Assembly: GCA_002785995.1 (NCBI GenBank)
Contig: NHNV01000095.1
Coordinates: forward strand, 1-64,000
Reading direction: 5' to 3'
Length of the DNA: 64,000 nucleotides
Source: Mycosphaerelloides madeirae
Lineage: Eukaryota; Ascomycota; Dothideomycetes; Mycosphaerellales; Mycosphaerellaceae
In this document: positions 19,701 through 31,400 of the stretch, one piece after another
How the letters are laid out: each line of letters opens with the position of its first letter
How positions within the stretch are numbered: position 1 is the stretch's first letter
Program-made: the position numbers and the translations under genes
The notes under the pieces: generated by a model
Told to the model about the DNA's origin: nothing
What the model saw: the letters and a program-made list of their open reading frames with translations, nothing else
Database searches by the model: none

Positions 19701-21925
19701 TCGTGGATCTGGAGACTGCCATGACAGATCAGCCAAAAGCACTCGAGCTTTTGCAGAAGAACATCGACTACAGCGGCATGACATTTCAGCTTGCGTCAAT
19801 GATCACGGATGGGTTCATGGATGTCAAGGAACCTTTTTTCATATCCTGCTTGAAGCTTTGGCGATGCTGGAACTTGAAGTACCTGAAAGAGAAAGCTCGC
19901 ATCAGCGTTGAGGACGGTGCACTTCTTCTTGGTGGTACAGACGAGACGCAGATGTTGAAGGGGTATGTCGATGAGACTGGTATTCTGGATTCTGGCAGCA
20001 GCGACGCCAACAGCGACAGCGACGATGATGAGAGTGAGAAGAAGAACCAGAACGCCAAGCTCGCCGAGATCTTCCTGCAAATCCCAGAGCACCCAGGTTC
20101 GAGCAAGTACAGAGTCGTTACTGATGTCTGTGTCCTGGCGAGAAATCCTTCTCTGCATCCAGGAGACGTTCGTGTCGTGAGAGCTGTGGACGTCCCAGCT
20201 CTACATCACTTGAAGAATGTTGTCATCCTTCCCCAGACCGGAGATCGCGACCTTGCCAACATGTGTTCAGGAGGCGATCTCGATGGAGACGACTACATGG
20301 TGCTCTGGGACAAAGATCTGATTCCGACAGAATGGGACCACGCTCCGATGGACTACACATCCCTCACTCCAGACACGGTCGAAGGCAATGTCTCTGTCAC
20401 AGAAATAACAAACTTCTTTGTGAAGCATATCAAGCACGATAACCTCGCCCGCATTGCCGTGGCTCATCGGTACTGGGCTGACGCTCCTGGGTCGATGGGT
20501 GTCATGGATCCGAAGTGCCTCGAGCTTGCACAGCTGCATTCTCGAGCCGTCGACTTCGCGAAGACGGGTGCTCCAGCCCTCATGCCTGAGCACCTGCACG
20601 TCAAGATGTGGCCGACGTGGTCCGAGCCCAAGAACAAATCGTCACGCAAGATCTATGTTTCCAACAAGATCCTGGGCAAGCTGTGGAAGGAAGTCAACAA
20701 GATCCCGTTCGAGCCTGATTGGGACTTGCCTTTCGACGATCGGATTTTGAGCGCATGCGAGCCCTGTGAGCAGATGCTCAGGGATGCGAAGGAGGTCAAG
20801 GAGCTGTACGATGAAGCTGTTAAGCGCATCATGGCTCAGCACGGGGTCGGCTCGGAGTTTGAAGTATGGACTACCTTCGTGCAGGAGCACCACCAGGAGT
20901 TCAACGACTACAAGTTTGCCGAGAAGTTTGGCGAGATCGTCAGCGCTTTACGTTCTCAATACCAGGAAATGTGCTACCTGAAAGCCGGCACCGACGCTCA
21001 AAGCCGGGACTGGGAGAAGATGATGCCTTTCCTAGTCGCCATGTACATCGTCACCGCCAACGAAGTCAGCGAAGCCGTCGAGAAGTCAAAGGAGACCCAG
21101 ATCGTTGCCGGAAAGAAGATTCTCGTGCAGCCGCTTACGATTGCGAGTATGCCCTTCATGTCGTTCCCGTGGATCTTCGCCAGAGAGCTGGGACAGATTG
21201 CTACGAACGGTAAGGCGAGAGTGTTTGAAATAGCTGTACCGAGACCGAAAGCACTGGTCAAGAAAGACGTCCACAAGCAGCTCAGAGATTTGCTGGGCGA
21301 CGACTATGAGATTCCGGATATGCTTGAGGTCAGTATGCCTGGTGGTGCCGCCTTGCGGGAGGGCGATGTTTTTCAACTTCCCGGCAAGGAGGGTGGAAAA
21401 ATGTCTCCACCGCCGTCGAGGGTGGCTCCATCATTCCCGGTCCTTGCTGAGACAACGAATGTTCAACAGCCACCTCTTGCGCCGCTCTATGCTGAGCTCA
21501 CTAGCATTGGGCAGAAGATGCCGCCCAATCCACCCTCGCTACTTCCCAACAACGGCTACGATTTGACCACTGTGTCACCGCCACTCCTTGCTGAGAAGAC
21601 CAATCCCCAGCCGGCGAAGATATGCCCTCCACCCTCTCCGCCCCCTACTGCCACCTGCCGAAATACGCCTACCACCACGATCCGCGAGTCCGACGAGCGC
21701 GATACCGAGCGCAAGAAGGCTCAGTACCAAGCCATAGATCTCCCGGTGGACAACAGTCATCTCATAACGCCTCCGAAGGCCGGCAACTTGACTCTCGTCT
21801 CCCACTTGCCACCGCCGGTCAATGCCATGGCGCAGGCTCCCGTTGCTACCAACCTACATGGAGCCCCGCGAAGATCAGGAGCATGTCGGGGAGGTAGGGC
21901 TCTACTTCCAAGAGAATCCGCTTGA
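16785..21925 (+). CDS. RNA-dependent RNA polymerase of the RNA silencing pathway
   Basis: Predicted 1643 residues. Exons are 16785-16959 and 17169-21925, with a 209-nt GT-AG intron that restores the frame. It belongs to the eukaryotic cellular RdRP family (QDE-1, SAD-1, RRP-3 type), which copies aberrant RNA into double-stranded RNA for Dicer. The catalytic DLDGD motif is at residues 1095-1099 within GGDLDGDDYMVLWD, and the family's FTDGVGKIS block lies upstream. An RRM-like fold is suggested before the core, at about residues 185-240 (KISVKQVPAKWT, then FQGFGDVTRID). The N-terminus is basic and Pro/Ser-rich. The C-terminal 180 residues are proline-rich and disordered. The RRM-like part hints at the SAD-1 side of the family, but the clade cannot be fixed without a tree. 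The gene appears intact. It converges on the Raptor gene, with 450 bp between stop codons. Confidence 0.93.
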
Positions 21926-22375
21926 TCGGTTTGAGGCGAAATTTGGATGATGAGGGATAGGGGTAGAGGATTTGATAATGACGGGTGATAGAGGGGTTGT
22001 TGCTTGGGGAGGATGGGGGTTCCGTCCATAGTTCTCTCTCTTGAAGAAGATCCTTGAAGACACATCCGTTCCATCCAGCCCTCGCTCCCCCAGTACCAGC
22101 AGATCTGAGGGTGGGGGAGAAAAAGCATTGGCATGTTTGTTGCGGTATTGGACTGGGTTTGGTACTTTTTACATTGCGTTCAAGTCGGAAGCCATCGCCA
22201 TGCTCTCCTCTTCTCTCGTTCCAAGCAAATAACAGCCACGCAGCGCATCCCAGCTCGAGAAAACACACACACATTAATCCGAAGCGCCTTCGCTAATAAT
22301 TCCAAAAAAGCCAGCCATTACCCACCACCTTTGACACACGCGTAAAGAATACCGATTGCTCCCTGTCCGCGCCCC
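21926..22375. other. Shared 3' region between convergent RdRP and Raptor genes
   Basis: No gene. Both flanking genes end here, tail to tail, so overlapping 3' transcripts are possible. Nothing else is recognised. Confidence 0.5.
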
Positions 22376-25300
22376 TCACTTCCACTCCACTCCCCACTCC
22401 CCAACCCCATCGACAACACCCCCAACCTTTGCATGCTCATCCTGTACATCGCACTTGAACAGATTGACATGTCCATCATTGACCGCGCCACAAGCCAGCA
22501 TCATGCGATGCGGATGGAAAGCCGTAGCCGTAATCGGAGCGTTGCGTGGCGTATTCAGACCCCTCAAGTATGACATATAAGGTTCGAAAGACGAGATAGG
22601 TCTTTTCCGTCCGATATCGTGCGTCGAATAGATCCGGATAACGTGGTCTTTTCCGCCAGTCGCGAATACTGGCGCGTGTTCGTGCACGGAGAGCGTGCGG
22701 AGACTCCTAGGCGCTCGGGTGGAAGAGGGGTTATACTGGTCGACGGACTGGCGAGAGCGGATATCAAAGAGACGGATCCCGCCGTTTGATTCAGCGGAGA
22801 TGAGTTCGCGCATTCCGCCGCGTTGGAGGTGCACACCCACAACCCACGATTTATGTTCAGACCACGACATGGCCATCTGGTCCGCGCGACCGAGCCGTTG
22901 ATCGAAAACTTTGACGCTGCCGTTGCCAAAGCCGGCGACGAAAACGTTGCCTTCGACTTGGTCGCTGGTGAGGGACGTGATGCACGCGGAGCTGCGGGTG
23001 TGGATGTCGTTGATGCAGAGTTCCTGGCCGACCTGCCAGACGCGCACGACGCGGTCGTCGCCGGCAACAAGGGCGCGGCCTTGGCCTTGTTGCCAGTCGA
23101 AGACGAGGCCTGAGGATTGCCGGTCAGAGGGGATGAGGTCAGACAGCGCCCGGAAGGAGGAGACGTGTTGGATATCCTTTGGGTTTTCGTAGTTGCGGAA
23201 GATTTTGATGACGCCGTCGCTGGAGCCCGTCATGAGCATGGCTGTGTCGTCTTCGTTAATGAAGCGGACTTCGGTGACTCGACTACCTCTGGGGTTGCCG
23301 TTACTGAAGCGGTTCAGTTGTTTGGCATCGCTCCAGTCCCAGACGGCGATGCTGTCTCTGTCGTCGCTTGTGACGAGGTGGTTCTCGAATTGATGGAATA
23401 CCATCTTGACTGGCGCGGCGCCGATGCCGAAGTACCCACAAGGCTTGTCCCATCGCTGTGTGCCAGCGGCTTCCTTAAGCGGCTGAGTTGACGCGATAAT
23501 TCTATCATTGCGATTTCGCCGCCAGAGTCGCTCATTATAGTCTTTCGATCCGGGCTGATCTGCTTCCGAGGGCCGCATCTGAGGTTCTCTGAAGTATGAT
23601 GCTGACCAGTCGAAGAACTCTGACTTGACTGGAATCTGGGGGAGTGACGACATGTCCTTGTCCTTGAAGTTTGGTGTAGGTGGGACTTTCGCTGGGGGCT
23701 GATGAGGAGGACCAGGAATGTTGTCGCCCTGATCGGGAGGGAGCAGTGACGCATCATATGGGGTCAGTGGTCGCGACCGATAAGGGGTTGTGGGTGTGCT
23801 GTACAGCGACCCACGTCGAGCGTGAGTAGGTGAGGTCGGCGAAGATGCCTCGCCAGGTGTCTTTTGGCCCCAACCAATGAGATTTTTCATCGCAGCGGCC
23901 ACACTTGCGGTACGTGAGAGAGCAAAGTAGCCGTCCGGCTTCGAGACTGTCGAAAGCGCAGGGCTCGGTGGAGTCTCTGGCCTCGCGTCTCGTGAGCGTC
24001 GTCGAACCAGTGGCTCTCCGCTCATTGACGAGGAAGTGTCGATTGTGAGAGTCTGCGATTGTGCCAAATCGAGGACGATCTCAACATGCGGCCCCAGCGG
24101 TGACTCCAGCAACGCATTCAAAACGTAATCCATAATGGTACCTGCATTTCGGGCGACCTCTGGATGAGGGTCTGCAGACAGACTCATCAACTGCCTCCAA
24201 ACTGCGCGGTATATGGTACCAGCGGATCGGTCTTCGCGTTGGCTTGACCTGGAGTATGTGGCAGCTGTTATGTTCCGCTGTGAGAATGACGAAACGCTGC
24301 GCTGGTGTGCTGAACGTCCGCCATTGACCATCGCGCCACTAACGCCTGACGTATCGCTGGCAGCATCGTCGTCTTGTGCTTTTGGCTTGCCGACCTTCTT
24401 TTCTTGCTCTTCAAGCAGCTGGTTCCAGGCGGTGCAGAGGAACCGCTTCTCGTACTTCTTCACGTATTCGGAGTAGAAGACTGTGAGCTCTTTCCGCACC
24501 ATAATGGAGCCATCCATGCCCATGGAGCAAATGACGCCGACGATCATCTCTTCAAGCTCCACAGAATCTCGAGTTTCGTCAATGTCGTCAGCGGTGATGA
24601 AGCTGGTCAAAGCATTCAGACAAGCCACTCGAACTTCCGGAACAGGATCGTGACTTCGGTCGCATATTCGTTCGTGTGCCATGTGAGCGATGAACGCTTC
24701 TCGCACCGGAGGATATTCCCGGACCATATTGCTGAGGCAAAGAAGACTAAACTGCCGTAGAAGAGGATTCTCCATATCGTGAAGGTGCAAGAGGCAGTTC
24801 TCAATCAACTCTGGATTGTTCTCCAGCACAGCCGATCTGCCTTGCTTGAAGTCCTTGCAAAACATGGCGATGACGAATGTGCACATCGCACGGTGTTCCG
24901 CCACGTTGCCCATAGGAATGCCGCTACTCGATACAAGCATGTTGGTGAAGTAAGCAAATCCGGAGTCTTTGAGCAGGTCGGTCTGACAGCTGGAGTCAAC
25001 AGCCAGGATCCGAGCCCATATGAATACCATTGGAGCTTTGAGCTCAAGCGCCTGGGACTGCAGAAGCTTGAGTACGTATGGAAAGATGCCGATACTAAGG
25101 GCGAGATTAACGGCCCACGGACCGAGGTCTAAAAATTTCGATAGTAGTACAAGAGCCCGAAGACGGTGGACCTGCGACAGAAGAACTTGCAAGACTATTG
25201 GAAGCTGTTCAGGCGGCTTGGCATATCCTGCCGCACCAGGGTTGTTAGGCGCGGAGCTGAGATATACCTCGAAGGCTGAGAGTTGATCGGCGAAGAAGTC

Positions 25301-26962
25301 TGAATGCTGGTACTCGAGTTCGGGCGATTGCAGCTGCTGAGGCGGCGGTCCGTTCGGTGCAGCCTCGAGCGCAGCCTCGTTCGCTTTTTGCTGCTCGATG
25401 AGTTTTGGAAGCTGAGCTAGGATCATCTCCACGGCCAGATCCCAACTCCTCCAAAGAGGGTGGTCGTGTGTGTCTGGAATTTGGGGATATGACTGCGGAT
25501 GGCAGTGGTACATGCGCATCACTCGTTGTGCGAGAAGGAAGTTTCGGAAAAGTGCGGCCACCATGAGGTCCTGACGGAAGAGCTTTTTGAACAGCGGCTT
25601 GTCGAGACTGTTCCATGCGATGGTGTCCGTAATGGCAGTGAAAATCCAATTGAGCTCTCCCAGGGGTGTTCTTCGTTCGCTGACCTTGCCGGGAATGTTG
25701 CGGGCCTGCTTGAGGGTGACACCAGATGTCGAGGACAGAGGATTTTGCAGGATGAAAAAGCGAACAGCCATCATGATCGGAGTTGTCAAACACGAAGTGA
25801 ACAAATCGGCTGGAAGGTCAGGATTCGTAGGCAGGACCTCATTCGGTTTGCACGCCGCAAGATGAATGCAATCTTCCCATCTGGTGGGCGGTTGCTGTTG
25901 TGCGCGATTCGGATCCCGCCTCAACGCCTCAGACTGCGCATTTGCATGCTTCTGTGCAGCTTCAACAAAATGGGATATTATACCACCTGCTGCGCTGCAG
26001 TCCCAGACCCACAAGCCTGGAGCACCAACCCAATCTTGAATATCGAAAAGACTGATTGGGATATACTGGGTGTAGCTTCGGTTGAAACACCAAACCTCGC
26101 CACTATGCGTCGGTTTGGGCACGCCGTGGCCGTTGTAATGAAACAAGATGCGCTCGGAATGCGCCGTTCTTCGAAGCGAAGTGGTGTATTTCTTGAGTTC
26201 TTCAATGGTCGGGTCCAAGATGACCTTGTATCGGGTCCTCAGTGAAAGATTCTCGTACTGTGACTGCAGATTCTTGCCGATCTGGGCGTTGGTGTTGTTG
26301 GTAGTGTTCTGGTTGTTGCTGTCCGGTGGGACGGGCTCGACCCAGCACTCCAGCTTCGCGCACGGATTCGTCTTGGTCACATCCGGCGGATCGACTCCAA
26401 CGTTCAGGCACACAGCGAGCAATGCAGACACCGTCTTAAGTCTGTCCTTCATGCGCCATTCTATGACCAGACTCTTGGGATCGAAGTCGGGAGGCAAGTT
26501 GCCGGCTGTCTCGTGTCGCTTGTCCTCGTAGTACATGAAGAAGTTCTCGGACAGGTTGCGCGTGACCTCCTCGTTCTGCAGCTGCGACTCCCAGCCATGG
26601 CGCATGTTCAAGATTTCGCCCTTAGGGCCCTTCTCTCCCGTGGCATGTTGCTGTTGGCGCTTATGCTCGAAGTCGCTCTTCGCACGCGCCAGTGAGGGTC
26701 TCCCAGCTCGATGTCCATTCGCCGTTTGCAAGTATAGACCCTCGTCGTCGTCTGGCTCGCCATCTTCGCCGTAATGACCGTTCGGTTGTGAGTGAGCCGA
26801 GTTTGCAGTCTGCGGGCGGTACAGAGAGTTGGCATCGTTGAAGGAGGCAGCCTTGTCAAGGTGGGTGGGGAGCAGGTTGTCTAGGACAGGCTGTGGATGC
26901 TTCGCATGCTTGGGGGCACCCAGTTCTTCGGGCTGGAGGCCGTTGGTGGCACCGCGCGTCAT
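22376..26962 (-). CDS. KOG1: Raptor homologue, TORC1 scaffold subunit
   Basis: Predicted 1528-residue Raptor/Kog1/Mip1 orthologue, which presents substrates to the TOR kinase in TORC1 at the vacuole. Domain order is right. The N-terminal caspase-like RNC domain (about 165-390) includes LVIEWRMKDRLKTVSALL, ILFHYNGHGVPKPT and the VWDCSAAG block. HEAT/armadillo repeats follow (about 430-880). Then comes a disordered linker with a SRSSQRED stretch, and a WD40 propeller fills the last 380 residues (VWDWSD, GSSDGVIKIF, VFDQRL, IRLFDIRS). Length is close to yeast Kog1. The frame is open a little further upstream but only to a TTG, so the ATG at 26962 is used. No intron is needed. It is divergent from the Tea1-like gene across 1.45 kb. 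Confidence 0.96.
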   Translation of the reverse strand: MTRGATNGLQPEELGAPKHAKHPQPVLDNLLPTHLDKAASFNDANSLYRPQTANSAHSQPNGHYGEDGEPDDDEGLYLQTANGHRAGRPSLARAKSDFEHKRQQQHATGEKGPKGEILNMRHGWESQLQNEEVTRNLSENFFMYYEDKRHETAGNLPPDFDPKSLVIEWRMKDRLKTVSALLAVCLNVGVDPPDVTKTNPCAKLECWVEPVPPDSNNQNTTNNTNAQIGKNLQSQYENLSLRTRYKVILDPTIEELKKYTTSLRRTAHSERILFHYNGHGVPKPTHSGEVWCFNRSYTQYIPISLFDIQDWVGAPGLWVWDCSAAGGIISHFVEAAQKHANAQSEALRRDPNRAQQQPPTRWEDCIHLAACKPNEVLPTNPDLPADLFTSCLTTPIMMAVRFFILQNPLSSTSGVTLKQARNIPGKVSERRTPLGELNWIFTAITDTIAWNSLDKPLFKKLFRQDLMVAALFRNFLLAQRVMRMYHCHPQSYPQIPDTHDHPLWRSWDLAVEMILAQLPKLIEQQKANEAALEAAPNGPPPQQLQSPELEYQHSDFFADQLSAFEVYLSSAPNNPGAAGYAKPPEQLPIVLQVLLSQVHRLRALVLLSKFLDLGPWAVNLALSIGIFPYVLKLLQSQALELKAPMVFIWARILAVDSSCQTDLLKDSGFAYFTNMLVSSSGIPMGNVAEHRAMCTFVIAMFCKDFKQGRSAVLENNPELIENCLLHLHDMENPLLRQFSLLCLSNMVREYPPVREAFIAHMAHERICDRSHDPVPEVRVACLNALTSFITADDIDETRDSVELEEMIVGVICSMGMDGSIMVRKELTVFYSEYVKKYEKRFLCTAWNQLLEEQEKKVGKPKAQDDDAASDTSGVSGAMVNGGRSAHQRSVSSFSQRNITAATYSRSSQREDRSAGTIYRAVWRQLMSLSADPHPEVARNAGTIMDYVLNALLESPLGPHVEIVLDLAQSQTLTIDTSSSMSGEPLVRRRSRDARPETPPSPALSTVSKPDGYFALSRTASVAAAMKNLIGWGQKTPGEASSPTSPTHARRGSLYSTPTTPYRSRPLTPYDASLLPPDQGDNIPGPPHQPPAKVPPTPNFKDKDMSSLPQIPVKSEFFDWSASYFREPQMRPSEADQPGSKDYNERLWRRNRNDRIIASTQPLKEAAGTQRWDKPCGYFGIGAAPVKMVFHQFENHLVTSDDRDSIAVWDWSDAKQLNRFSNGNPRGSRVTEVRFINEDDTAMLMTGSSDGVIKIFRNYENPKDIQHVSSFRALSDLIPSDRQSSGLVFDWQQGQGRALVAGDDRVVRVWQVGQELCINDIHTRSSACITSLTSDQVEGNVFVAGFGNGSVKVFDQRLGRADQMAMSWSEHKSWVVGVHLQRGGMRELISAESNGGIRLFDIRSRQSVDQYNPSSTRAPRSLRTLSVHEHAPVFATGGKDHVIRIYSTHDIGRKRPISSFEPYMSYLRGLNTPRNAPITATAFHPHRMMLACGAVNDGHVNLFKCDVQDEHAKVGGVVDGVGEWGVEWK

Positions 26963-28412
26963 GGTCGGGAAGCGACTATGACCAGACGCATGAGCGCGGT
27001 GAGGCGAGTAGTATGGGGGGGAGTAGTAGGTGTGTGCGAGAATGCAGGTGTGTCGTCTCAAGACTCAAGCTTTAGATGGAAGGCGTCTCTCGGCGGCGGC
27101 GTAGGTCAGCTTTAGACTTTCGGTGTAAAGAAGCCGAAATCGTTCGAGAAGCCTTCCTAGAGCGTCGATATAGACGGAGCGTTCACCAAGGCGTTCAGGA
27201 AAACATGCATGTGATGGGCATGTGAGATACAAGTGATGGGTAGGAAATCACCGTCTCCTTTCGAATGAAGCCGATTGACTCCTGCTTTTCTTTCTGGCAT
27301 TTGCGTTTTGCTGGAACAGACGACTCCCCTCTTTTCATCAATATACTGAACAGATATTGATGGCATCTCAAGACATTCCACCCATCGCCTACTCTGTCAG
27401 GTTCCTACCATTTTCACCTAACGAACCAGGCCGTCCCATTCTCATGGTCCTTCGAACGTGATGATGGGCGGTGGCACGACAGAGGGGCAGTCGCGTGCCC
27501 GTATTGGGACGCACTACAGCAAGAACGACCAACGACAGCCAATGAGGAGTGCAGGTCGTTGACGAGGTCCCCATTTCGCAGGAGCTGTTTATAGGCTGGG
27601 ACGTGTTCCTGCTGCAAGACTACTGTGAGAGGCGTGAAGTTGGAGGTTTTTGCAAAGGAGCCGCCCCCGAATCTGGAGAGATATCTCCCCTGAAAAAGGT
27701 TGTTTGGCGGGACGGCGGGTAGCCGTTTCAGGAATGTCAGGTAGGGCCATGTTTGTGAGGACTCCTCTTCGTGTCTGTAAGAATATCATGGAGGAGTTGT
27801 GATAGATGCATAGTACCTCTGATGATGGATGTATGTTGTGAGGACAGATAAACAATGAAATGTAGGAAGAGTCTCGGAAGGTGTCGATCGTGCAGCGGAC
27901 GCCAGTCCATGAGCTTGCCGCGCTTCTGGAACCAGTCGTGCACTTGCCGCAAAGTGAAAGCGTGACCCCTTCCTCCGACCGACTGCCAGAGCCATCCAGC
28001 CTCCTGCCAGCCAAATTGCTCCCACGCCTGCCACGCCCGGGATCTTGCTGCTGCTTGCTGGACCGCATCACTGACTGCTGACGTAGAAAGTCAGTGTCCT
28101 CGAGCGCCGCGGCGACACCGACAGACACGAAAGCCGCACCGCCGCACCGCCGCCAGAGTGTTTGCTGGTCGCGTTCCACGAGGCAGGCCCCATACAGCAA
28201 GAAACACAGAAACGCCGAGCGAGCCTCCCGCACAAACGCATTCCGCCGCGACTACCCAGCCTCCGATCGCTTTCATCGCCCATCCCGGCGCGAGTGCTCC
28301 CTCCCATCGTCCGGCGTCAGTCTGGATGCGAGGACACGCTGCGCTGCCGAGCCATCACCCTTCCCGCTCCCTGCACCTCTCCGCCGACACCGCCCCCTCG
28401 ACATAGTACAAT
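26963..28412. promoter_or_regulatory. 1.45-kb divergent promoter region (Raptor / Tea1-like)
   Basis: No supported gene. It carries the 5' flanks of two divergently transcribed genes. Frames of 60-214 codons on both strands have no recognisable content. No tRNA or conserved motif was identified. Confidence 0.45.
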
Positions 28413-31400
28413 ATGTCGTTTCTCTTCAAGTCGTCGAAGAAGTCCGGCTCAGGGGGCAGTAACACCCTTCCCGCTGTCACCAGAGACATCCGCTCCTCAG
28501 ACGGGCCTGCATCGCAGATACCAACTTTAAATGGCGTTGGCGGCATCACCTCCAAGCCTGCATCGCCCACGCCTGGCCAAGGCATGAGCGCCAGTCTCAG
28601 CTCAATCGCAGAACAGGGAGGTCCCGTCGCGACACACCGTCCCACCGAGGACCGAGTGGCCAGTTTGAGAGACGGTGCTGGTTCGAGGAACGGTGGTCCT
28701 CCCAGCCCTGAACAAAAAATGTTGCGAGACAACAGCAGAGAAACAAGTCGCGATCCGGTATGTTTCATCTTGAATAGAGAGCCTGAATTGCAAAGATGAA
28801 GTATACGGCGCAGCTAACACACTTCTTGCGCAGGCTCAGAGAATACCAATGCCATCGAGGCCTTCGAACGACTTAAATCCTTACCCGTGGGCGCAACGAC
28901 GCCTCAATTTCACCGTGACACATACCAACCCTTTCCCAAGATACGGCGCTGCTGTCAATGCGACTGCTGGAAAAGATGGGTCAGTATACTTGATGGGTGG
29001 TCTCATCAATGGCAGCACGGTAAAAGGTGATCTTTGGATGGTGGAAGCAGCCGGGAACCTGACTTGTTTCCCTGTCGCGACAACCAGTGAAGGCCCTGGC
29101 CCAAGAGTCGGCCATGCCAGCCTACTCGTCGGCAATGCCTTCATCGTTTTCGGTGGAGACACCAAGATGGACGAGGGTGACATGCTGGATGATACTCTGT
29201 ACCTTCTCAATACTTGTGAGTCCTCGCGAGCTGCACACGCTGCGAATACTAGACTGACAACAAAATAGCCACGAAGCAATGGTCAAGAGCACTGCCTGCT
29301 GGACCGCGGCCGCCTGGTCGATATGGGCACACTCTTAACATCCTTGGCAGTAAGATCTACATCTTCGGTGGCCAAGTCGAGGGCTATTTCTTCAACGACC
29401 TCGTGGCATTCGATTTGAACGCATTACAACAAGCGACGAATCGATGGGAGATCCTGATCCAGAACACCATCGACGGCGGCCCACCGCACGGCCAGATTCC
29501 TCCCGCCCGCACGAACCACACCATCATCACCTGGGGTGATCGATTGTTCCTCTTCGGTGGCACAGACGGCGTTCAATGGTTCAACGATGTCTGGTGCTAC
29601 TCTCCACATTCGAACTCCTGGACACAACTTGAGTGCATTGGCTACATCCCATCCCCCAGAGAGGGCCACGCCGCAGCGCTCGTAGGCGACGTCATGTACG
29701 TTTTTGGAGGTCGTAACGAGGAAGGCAACGATCTCGGAGATCTGGCAGCTTTCAAAATCACCTCGAGAAGATGGTACACTTTTCAAAACATGGGACCCAG
29801 CCCCAGCCCGAGATCAGGACACAGTATGACTACGGTTGGAAAGCAGATCGTCATACTCGCCGGAGAGCCTAGCAGTGCTCCCAGAGACCCCGTTGAGCTT
29901 GGCATGGCCTACTTCTTGGACACGAGTAAGATTCGGTACCCACCCGATTCCGCGCCCCAGCAAGTCCAGAACGACAGAATTCAGGGAACTCGGCGACCTA
30001 GTGGAGAACGACTTCCCCAGGCCAGAGCGGTGCCTCCCAATGCGATTGACCGTGAGCGCAATGGCAGCGGTGATTCACGTAATGTGCGGTCTCCCGACGG
30101 CTCGCGTCTTCCGCGCGCCCAAGCTCAATTGCCTGCACCACAAGGACCGCCACCTCGAGCGCCACAGGGGCCCATTTCTGCGCCTTATGGAAACCAGGTA
30201 GCCTCCCGGCAACCGACTCGTGCTCCTGATCGGGCGTTCAGTCCCATCAACGAAAACGATCGGCCGCAGCGCTTCGAAAGCAACAACATCGCAGCTTCGG
30301 AAGGAGCCAGAAATTCACCAGTTCCGAGGGATACTCGCCTACCACTCACGCCATCATTTGGCGATCCCGAGCCGGGCTATTATGACGACAGCGAGGGTGC
30401 GGAGCACGCAGCAGTACAGAAGCCCGAGACGTATCAGCCATCCCAGCAGACGAATGCCACAGAGAACTTTTCCCGAAGCAACTCGCGGGCACAGGCCGCT
30501 CGGACCGAACCAGATCGTTACGACCAACCCACACGACAACCAGTGGAGCCGCAGGAGCCTCTGTCTAAAGTGCGACAGATGTCAGACGATCGCGAGTTCC
30601 CACAGGACTCTGGAATTGGATCTTCCCCGGCTTTCAACCAGAAGTCCGACGATGTCATTAGAGAGCTGGAGCAGGTCAGGAAGCAAAACGCATGGTATGC
30701 GTCGGAGCTCTCCCTGGCCCGGAAAGCTGGATATCAGGCGCGAGCGACAGAGTCTCCCGTTTTTGACGAGCGTGCGAGCGAATTGGGAGACGATGACAGG
30801 CCGTTGATTGAAGCCCTGCTAAAGATGCGCGCGGAGTTGGCCAGAGTCCAAGAAACGATCGATGCGCAGAGCAAGAGCGCTGCCGAGCGAGTTGCGGAGA
30901 TCGAGAAGCAGCGTGATACGGCCATCAACGAGGCTGTCTTTGCAAAAGCAAAGTTGGCTGGGCAAGGCAGTTCTCGTGCTGACGGCGCCGGTACTCCAGA
31001 TCGCAGCACCGACATTAACCGGCGTCTGGCATCTTCCTTGGAGGCTCAGGCTGACATGAGCAAACGAATTGATGCGCTCATCAAGGAGGTCGAGGCGGAG
31101 AAGAAGTCGCGCGAGCTCGCAGAGGACACAGCATCGGCTGCGCAGAGGCGCGTTGCGGAGCTTGACACCTACCGACAACAGCACAGCGCCGAGCTCGAGA
31201 GTACGCGCTCTGAGCTCCACGAGGCGAAGAAGGAAGCTCGGGAAGCGTCCGCCAACCACGCAGACATCTTTGCGCAACATCAACTGGTCACTGTTGACAA
31301 GGAAGAACTCATGAGAAAGCTTGAGACTGCCTCCGCCGATGGTGAAAACAGCGCTTCTACACTCAGCGCCTTGCAAGCTGCCGTGACTGCATCTGTCCAA

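Noticed and set aside
26963..27061. N-terminal extension of the Raptor frame
   Set aside because: It begins with a TTG codon, not ATG, and the extra residues are not conserved-looking.
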